64,000 nucleotides of DNA from Candidatus Chloroploca sp. Khr17. GTDB taxonomy: Bacteria; Chloroflexota; Chloroflexia; Chloroflexales; Chloroflexaceae. Location of the stretch: contig NZ_RYFF01000009.1 in the NCBI RefSeq assembly GCF_004138165.1, positions 81,217 through 145,216 on the forward strand, in the 5' to 3' direction. Every line of letters begins with the position of its first letter. Position 1 is the stretch's first letter. Shown here in pieces: positions 58,950-64,000 of this stretch. The notes beneath the pieces were generated by a model. That model was not told where the DNA came from and searched no databases. It saw only the letters and a list, made by a program, of their open reading frames with translations. The position numbers and the translations under genes were made by a program.

Positions 58950-60200
58950 TTATTCGTAACGCAGCGCCTCAATCGGCTGAAGCATCGCGGCGCGGCGTGC
59001 CGGATACAAGCCAAAACCGAGGCCAACAAAGACCGCGAAGACGAGCGCGATGACCACGGCTGTCCACGAGATCGCTGCCGCAATGCCGGTCGCCACACCA
59101 ATCAAGAGCACAATGCTGATCGCGCCAGCAATGCCAATCAAGCTGCCAACCAGGCTCAGCGCCAGCGCTTCCAACACAAATTGCCCGAGCACATCGCCAT
59201 CCGAGGCCCCCAGCGCTTTGCGTACCCCGATCTCACGGGTGCGTTCGGTGACGGCAACGAGCATAATATTCATAATGCCAATGCCACCCACCACCAGGCT
59301 GATCCCGGCAACCAGCGCGATGAAACCAGTGATCGCGCCATTGATGCCCGCCAGCACCCCAAGCGCCTGCGTCGGCAGGTTGAGGCTAAAATCATCAATC
59401 GCGTCAGGTGGCACCTCACGTGATGTCCGCAGGGCGCTCACAATCAACGTCTCGGCCTCATCCACGATCTGCTCGCTCGTGATGCCAATCAGGATGCTGC
59501 TCATCTCTAGGCCCCGACCGGGCAGGTCAAGGTTGCCAATCAAGCGCAGGCGTACCGTGCTGACCGGCGCAAAGACTCGGCTATCGGTCGAAAAAGGGCC
59601 ACCATTGCTATCAACAATGCCGATCACCGTAATCGGCTGGCCGTTAATCTCAACCGTACGCCCAAGCGCAGCCTTCAACATTTCTTCGTCGGCCCCAAAG
59701 AGATCACGGGCAACGGCGTAACCAACCACGCCAACCCGCGCCCCTGCGGCCTCGTCTTCCGCCGTCAAAAAACGCCCGGCGAGCATTGGCACCGTCTGCA
59801 CTGATTTATAGTCTTCGTTCGTGCCAACCAGCAGTGCCTGGACCGCCGTTGTTCCAGCGCGGACATTCGTGCTGACAGCGACCTCAGGAACGACCAGGCG
59901 GAAGAGGTCAGGTCGCTGCGCCGCCATCTCTTCGAGTACCTGATAATCCTGGATCGACAGCAAGCCATAGCCGGGAACGTTCCGCGCCCCCTTCGCATTG
60001 GGATCGCCAGGCTGCACGGCAACCCGCCGGGTGCCAAGATCAATGAACTGCTCGAAGACGCTGCTCTGCAAGGCGTTGCCAAGTGATAAAACGGCAACCA
60101 ATGTCCCAGCGCCAATAATAATGCCGAGCATCGTCAGCAAGGAACGAAATTTATTGGCCCGCAAACTATCAAAGGCCATACCAATTTGCTCTTTGAGCAT
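58950..60200 (-). CDS. MacB-like ABC transporter permease
   Basis: A 416-residue FtsX/MacB-type permease: one N-terminal helix, a large periplasmic domain from about residue 50 to 270, and three C-terminal helices with GGIGIMNIMLVAVTERTREIGVRKALGA, the highly conserved FtsX motif. It works with the ATPase at 60369 and the MFP adaptor at 61269 to expel drugs or peptides. Start at 60200 is family-typical (MLKEQIGMAFDSLRANKFRSLLTMLG). Confidence 0.93.
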   Translation of the reverse strand: MLKEQIGMAFDSLRANKFRSLLTMLGIIIGAGTLVAVLSLGNALQSSVFEQFIDLGTRRVAVQPGDPNAKGARNVPGYGLLSIQDYQVLEEMAAQRPDLFRLVVPEVAVSTNVRAGTTAVQALLVGTNEDYKSVQTVPMLAGRFLTAEDEAAGARVGVVGYAVARDLFGADEEMLKAALGRTVEINGQPITVIGIVDSNGGPFSTDSRVFAPVSTVRLRLIGNLDLPGRGLEMSSILIGITSEQIVDEAETLIVSALRTSREVPPDAIDDFSLNLPTQALGVLAGINGAITGFIALVAGISLVVGGIGIMNIMLVAVTERTREIGVRKALGASDGDVLGQFVLEALALSLVGSLIGIAGAISIVLLIGVATGIAAAISWTAVVIALVFAVFVGLGFGLYPARRAAMLQPIEALRYE

Positions 60201-60263
60201 AGATCTTTTTTTCCTCTTCTGTGTCCACCCCTGCTCTTTCACCTGGCAGAGGTGGCTTGCTTG

Positions 60264-60296
60264 AGACCTCACAGGTCTTGAAGACCTGTGAGGTCT
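60264..60296. repeat. Repeat E, copy 2, inside the efflux operon
   Basis: AGACCTCACAGGTC and GACCTGTGAGGTCT form a perfect 14-bp palindrome around TTGA, in the 168-base gap between ATPase and permease genes. A second small hairpin (GACGGGC ... GCCCGTC) follows. The pair may lower expression of the permease relative to the ATPase. Confidence 0.7.
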
Positions 60297-60368
60297 GACG
60301 GGCACTCATGGCCCGTCAGCCATTTGGTAATCAGGGTGACTATACGCGGTGCTCAACAGCACATGGTA

Positions 60369-61163
60369 TTACACGTTGTTCTTGACGGGCACGGGCACGG
60401 GCACCGGCTCAAGGTGATGCTCACGCTCCACCTGCTCGAAGACCTCGACGCCATAGTACTCGGTCAGGATATTTTCGGCGAGGCGGCCATCACGCAGGCC
60501 AATGACGCGATCCATATGACGCCCAATTTCAGGATCGTGGGTCACAACCACAATCGTGCGCCCTTCGTCACGGTTGAGTTCGCGAAACAGCGCCATAATC
60601 TCGGCCCCGGTGCGGGTATCAAGTGCGCCCGTTGGCTCGTCAGCCAGAATGATCGCCGGGTTGTGGACAAGTGCCCGTGCAATGGCAACCCGTTGCTTCT
60701 GCCCACCCGAGAGCGTGCCGGGCAAATTGTCAACCTTGTGCCCCAGTCCGACGGCCTCAAGCGCAGCCTGCGCTTTGCGACGCCGCTCACGCCCATCAAC
60801 CCGCCCATAGACCATCGGCAATTCGACGTTCTGCAACGCACTCAACCGCGGCAACAGGTTAAAGTTCTGAAAGACAAACCCGAGTTTCTGATTGCGCACC
60901 CGCGCCTGCTCTAACCGACTCAGGTTGCTTACATCTTGCTTATCAAGGATGTAGCTTCCCGAGGTTGGGGTGTCAAGGAGCCCAATCAGGGTCATTAGCG
61001 TACTCTTGCCGCTCCCTGACGGCCCCATGATCGCCACCATCTCGCCCTGGTTGATCGTAACCGAGACATCATCAAGGGCACGGAACAGGCCATCGCCCGT
61101 CGGAAAGTCTTTGACCATCTGCTCGATCTGCACAATTGGTCGTGTTATATAATCGGTAGTCAT
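60369..61163 (-). CDS. MacB-type ABC transporter ATP-binding protein
   Basis: A 264-residue ATPase of the lipoprotein/macrolide exporter class. GPSGSGKSTLM is Walker A, LSGGQKQRVAIARAL the signature, ILADEPTGALD Walker B, and VTHDPEIG the H-loop. The family-typical C-terminal extension is present. It follows the MFP gene after 105 bases and works with the FtsX-type permease. Confidence 0.95.
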   Translation of the reverse strand: MTTDYITRPIVQIEQMVKDFPTGDGLFRALDDVSVTINQGEMVAIMGPSGSGKSTLMTLIGLLDTPTSGSYILDKQDVSNLSRLEQARVRNQKLGFVFQNFNLLPRLSALQNVELPMVYGRVDGRERRRKAQAALEAVGLGHKVDNLPGTLSGGQKQRVAIARALVHNPAIILADEPTGALDTRTGAEIMALFRELNRDEGRTIVVVTHDPEIGRHMDRVIGLRDGRLAENILTEYYGVEVFEQVEREHHLEPVPVPVPVKNNV

Positions 61164-61268
61164 TTGACCTGATGCTTTCTAGGTTTGTGTATTCCAGCAC
61201 TGCTCTATCTTCCGGGAAGGTTCGGCACCATCCATAACTGGGGGCCCCTTCCCGGAAGGTTCGCGACC

Positions 61269-63026
61269 TTACGGCAAGGCAACCTCATCACCCTCAACCA
61301 GGCCACCCACAATCTCGACCCGGTCACTCGTGCGCAGGCCCACCTCGACGGTGCGCTCTTCGATTGTGCGCTCACCATTGGCATCAGTTACCACCACGCG
61401 CACCACCTGCTGACCGCCTTCGCTCCGCACCGCACTTGTTGGTATCGTCAGCACGTCGCTCCGCTCGGCGGCCACAATCGTCGCACTCGCCGTCATCCCA
61501 GGCTTGAGCGCGCTGTCGTCAGGATCAATCTCGACCGTCACCTGATAGGCGGTGACGCTGCTGCCAGTCTGGGGGAGCGACTCGAGGCTCACTACCGTCC
61601 CTGGGAGGGTCTCGCCCAGGGCGTCAAGCAGCACCTGCACGCTCTGCCCAAGCTGGACACGGGCAATATCAACTTCGTCAACGGTCACTTTGACCAGAAA
61701 GCGGCTGACATCAATCAAGACCAGCGGAACCGTGTTGCCGACAGTCTCGCCGGGGGCAACATTGAGCGAGGCCACCACACCATCAAACGGTGCCCGCAGG
61801 ATCGTATCGTCAAGCTGGATCTGGGCCTGGTCAAGCTGAGCACGCGCCTGCGCCACACCAGCCTCGGCCCGTGCCAGGTCACTCACCTGCGGATCAGCGG
61901 TCAGTTGCTCAAGGCGCGCCCGGGCCGCTTCAACATTCCCGGCCTGCGCGGCAATGGCCCCGCTGCGCTGCGCGCCCGTCAAACGGGCCAGTTCAGCCTC
62001 GGCCCGCGCAAGCTGGGCACGCGCCGAAGCTCGCACATCGGCCTCGGCACCGGTCAACAGGGTGTCAAGGTCAGTCTGGGCGGCCTGCACCCGCGCTTCG
62101 GCACTGGCAAGCCCACTGATCTCGTTCTGGATCGCATTCTGATATTCAACATCGGCCTGACGCAGCGCCGCTTCAGCGTCGGCGAGCGCGAGCGTCGCCC
62201 GTTCAAGCGCAACCACATAATCCTGGGTCTGCGCATCAGTCAAAGAGCGTAGGGTGCGCGGATCAGTCTCGTAGGTCTTGACGTGCTCAAGATCCCAGTA
62301 GGCCGTGCTATAGGCGCTCTGCGCATTACGCACCGCATTCGCCCGGGTCTCGACATTCTTGCCAGCCTGCTCTTTGGCAGCCGACAGAGCACTGCGCTGG
62401 CGCTCGAGGTCGGCCTGGGCTTCGGCAAGCGTCGAGGCTGCACGAGTACGAGCATCGTCGCGCGGGCCGGCCTCGATCACCGCGAGCCGTGCGCGGGCCT
62501 CCTCTACCGCTGCACGCGCTGCACTAACATCAGCAGCCGTCACCGTACCCTGAGTCTGGACAAGGCTACCCTGGGCCGCCTGGATCTGGGCCGACGCTTC
62601 GGCAATCTGCGCCTCGGTCGCGCCCTCTTTCACCGCAATCAGATCGGCCTCGGCACGGGCCAGCGCAGCAGCACTTGCATCACGCGCCGCCGTCAACTGA
62701 CGATCATCAAGGCGCACCAGCATATCGCCGGCGGCCACCCGATCACCGGTTGACACCAGCACCTCGACCACCCGCCCGCTCGCCAGGCCAAACGCGAGAT
62801 TGGCCTGCACCCGCGGCTCGACCGAGCCCGTCGCACTCACGCCAAGCCGCAGATCACTGCGGGTCACCGGCGCAAGCGTCGTTGAAGCGAGCGGATCAGC
62901 TTGACCACCCGCAAAGGTACGAAAACCCAGCGTAGCAAGCAGAGCCACAACAAGTATACCGGCAATAATGGCCGCAATTGAAAGACGACGGCGATTAGAT
63001 GAACGCGATTGAGGAAGCGTGGTCAT
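61269..63026 (-). CDS. HlyD/MFP-family periplasmic adaptor of an efflux complex
   Basis: A 585-residue membrane fusion protein: an N-terminal membrane helix (IAAIIAGILVVALLATLGF), a lipoyl-like half (ATGSVEPRVQANLAFGLASGRVVEVLVSTGDRV), a very long alanine- and glutamate-rich coiled coil (about residues 110-385), then the other lipoyl half and a beta barrel (VEIDPDDSALKPGMTASATI). The coiled coil is unusually long for a MacA-type protein. It connects the ABC exporter to the outside. Confidence 0.93.
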   Translation of the reverse strand: MTTLPQSRSSNRRRLSIAAIIAGILVVALLATLGFRTFAGGQADPLASTTLAPVTRSDLRLGVSATGSVEPRVQANLAFGLASGRVVEVLVSTGDRVAAGDMLVRLDDRQLTAARDASAAALARAEADLIAVKEGATEAQIAEASAQIQAAQGSLVQTQGTVTAADVSAARAAVEEARARLAVIEAGPRDDARTRAASTLAEAQADLERQRSALSAAKEQAGKNVETRANAVRNAQSAYSTAYWDLEHVKTYETDPRTLRSLTDAQTQDYVVALERATLALADAEAALRQADVEYQNAIQNEISGLASAEARVQAAQTDLDTLLTGAEADVRASARAQLARAEAELARLTGAQRSGAIAAQAGNVEAARARLEQLTADPQVSDLARAEAGVAQARAQLDQAQIQLDDTILRAPFDGVVASLNVAPGETVGNTVPLVLIDVSRFLVKVTVDEVDIARVQLGQSVQVLLDALGETLPGTVVSLESLPQTGSSVTAYQVTVEIDPDDSALKPGMTASATIVAAERSDVLTIPTSAVRSEGGQQVVRVVVTDANGERTIEERTVEVGLRTSDRVEIVGGLVEGDEVALP

Positions 63027-63029
63027 GTA

Positions 63030-63653
63030 TTATTCCTTCGTTATGCCAACACCATGTATAAAAAGATCAACGAGAGCATGCGGATCGAGATCCGATGTTC
63101 CAAAAAGTGTTTCCGGCTGATGTTCCCAACCCTCAACTGTACGGGAAGCAAACTCTTGAAACGCCTCGGCCATGCCCATAAACATCTTGGCCAGCGTCAA
63201 CGCGCTGTAACGCGCCAGTTCACCATCGGCAAGCCCAGCCTCCATCACCTCTACAATCGGGGTAAAGAGTTGCGCATAAAAGGCCCGGCCAAGGATCGCC
63301 CGGTGACCAGGCCCAAGGTGCGCTGCCATTTCGTGGCGCATCAGGCGCATATCGGTATCCCGATTCGCCATCAAAACAGTCGCTACCGCGACGAGCCGCT
63401 CAGCCAACCCCCCTGGCCGTGCTGCCGCATAGCGCAACCGTTCACCCATCTCGGCCAGCACCCGCAACCCCATCTGCACAAACAGCGCCTCTTTGTCCAC
63501 AAAGTAGTAGTAGAGCGTCGGCTTGGTAACGTCTGCCTCCCTGATAATGTCATTGATCGAAACAGCCTTGTAGCCACGCTGCAAGAAGAGGTTGCTCGCA
63601 GCATCAACAATCTTGACCGCAGTCGGGCTACTCACTGGCTCGAAGTCTTGCAT
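63030..63653 (-). CDS. TetR-family repressor of the efflux operon
   Basis: A 207-residue repressor. VDAASNLFLQRGYKAVSINDIIREADVTKPTLYYYFVDKEALF is the TetR DNA-binding domain. The C-terminal ligand domain is rich in Met and Leu (MLADKMFMGMAEAF-like ALTLAKMFMGMAEAF). Its stop codon lies three bases from the MFP start, so it is co-transcribed with the pump and should repress it until a ligand binds. Confidence 0.95.
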   Translation of the reverse strand: MQDFEPVSSPTAVKIVDAASNLFLQRGYKAVSINDIIREADVTKPTLYYYFVDKEALFVQMGLRVLAEMGERLRYAAARPGGLAERLVAVATVLMANRDTDMRLMRHEMAAHLGPGHRAILGRAFYAQLFTPIVEVMEAGLADGELARYSALTLAKMFMGMAEAFQEFASRTVEGWEHQPETLFGTSDLDPHALVDLFIHGVGITKE

Positions 63654-63663
63654 AGATCAAAAC

Positions 63664-63729
63664 CTTCCTGACCGGTAAGTAAGCATTCAAAGCAGTGTGT
63701 TTCACAAATCTTACCGACCGGTTAGGAAG
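63664..63729. promoter_or_regulatory. TetR operator: large inverted repeat
   Basis: CTTCCTGACCGGTAAG (63664-63679) and CTTACCGACCGGTTAGGAAG (63710-63729) form an inverted repeat 30 bases apart. Each half carries a DACCGGT core like known TetR sites. It overlaps the region just downstream of the -10 box of the operon promoter. Confidence 0.7.
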
Positions 63730-63758
63730 AGTATACCGCGATGCACAGGCTTTGTCAA
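63730..63758 (-). promoter_or_regulatory. Consensus sigma-70 promoter of the tetR-efflux operon
   Basis: On the minus strand TTGACA (63758-63753) and TATACT (63735-63730) are 17 bases apart. The operator halves begin right after the -10 box, so TetR binding would block transcription. Confidence 0.85.
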
Positions 63759-63777
63759 TACCCTGGGGCAAAAAAAA

Positions 63778-63808
63778 GCAAAACCCGCGTAATTTACGCG
63801 GGTTTTGC
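63778..63808 (-). terminator. Terminator of a gene outside the window
   Basis: GCAAAACCCGCGTA and TACGCGGGTTTTGC flank a three-base loop, and on the minus strand a run of seven T follows. It should end a transcript that comes from beyond base 64000. Confidence 0.8.
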
Positions 63809-63821
63809 ACAGGTTTAGCTC

Positions 63822-64000
63822 CAATACCTTGCAAATAAGGCGGCTCTTTTGACGCAAAGGCGCAAAGGTTTTTACGTAGGTGAGCTTAGCCCTTCGCGTC
63901 TTCGCGTCTTCGCGTCTTCGCGTCTTCGCGTGAGCTTCTTCGCGTCTTCGCGTCTTCGCGTGAGCTTCTTCGCGTCTTCGCGTCTTCGCGTGAGCTTCTT
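63822..64000. repeat. Element A, copy 6, with expanded CTTCGCGT array, cut by the window end
   Basis: The left end CCAATACCTTGCAAATAAGG is normal. One of the GCAAAGGC octamers is missing, but the CTTCGCGT octamer is expanded to eleven or more units in three groups, separated by GTGAGCTT. The right end lies outside the window. Confidence 0.8.

Noticed and set aside
63822..64000. CRISPR array
   Set aside because: The repeats are 8-bp tandem units without spacers, and no cas gene is present. The TATTTCC array at 55727 was rejected for the same reason.

Overview
The window is GC-rich, densely packed bacterial chromosome. It is most likely from a filamentous anoxygenic phototroph of the Chloroflexales (Chloroflexota; Chloroflexus, Oscillochloris or Chloroploca-like). 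That placement is an inference from a CruF-type gamma-carotene hydratase, a bacterial deoxyhypusine-synthase-like protein, partner-switching regulators, BTAD-type regulators and the overall style of the proteins; no rRNA marker is present. I found no rRNA, tRNA or CRISPR array.

Layout. (1) 1-7.8 kb: a + strand run (methyltransferase, SCP2-like, SH3-like membrane protein, GT2 glycosyltransferase), then minus-strand housekeeping genes sucC, purA and argD, with a cluster of palindromic repeats at 4.85-5.23 kb. (2) 7.9-16.8 kb: a + strand operon for a hydrogenase-4/complex-I-like membrane module (NuoD/HycE-like, HyfB-, HyfE-, HyfF- and HyfC-like), followed without a break by an ABC pair and an amine oxidase. 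(3) 16.8-25.9 kb: ArsR regulator, dusB, flavodoxin-like protein, PlsC-type acyltransferase, cruF, slipin plus NfeD pair, DHS-like protein, purN and a DHODH-like protein. (4) 25.9-36.3 kb: an accessory island of lower GC with type I restriction-modification (hsdM, hsdS, hsdR), a three-gene operon with a TIGR04255-like protein, decayed toxin-antitoxin genes and many dispersed repeats. (5) 36.3-49.8 kb: a minus-strand, tightly spaced run of twelve genes plus a small upstream gene. It joins a partner-switching circuit (two STAS proteins, RsbW-like kinase, SpoIIE-type phosphatase) to two MinD/ParA-like ATPases, a membrane HAMP protein, a transporter, a PaaK-like ligase, glycogen debranching enzyme, an AGE-family protein and a glutaminase that has lost its catalytic residues. 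(6) 50.3-56.2 kb: a + strand cluster of DJ-1, benzoylformate-decarboxylase-like, NTF2-like, metallo-beta-lactamase and glyoxalase-fold proteins. (7) 56.3-63.7 kb: a BTAD/AAA regulator and a TetR-controlled MacB-like efflux operon.

The strongest candidates for an undescribed system are the 36.3-49.5 kb partner-switching/glycogen operon with its pseudo-glutaminase, the hydrogenase-like module that lacks an electron-transfer small subunit, and the three-gene TIGR04255 operon beside the restriction system. The window also carries at least six families of small repeats, several with terminal inverted repeats. One copy runs through a probable antitoxin gene.
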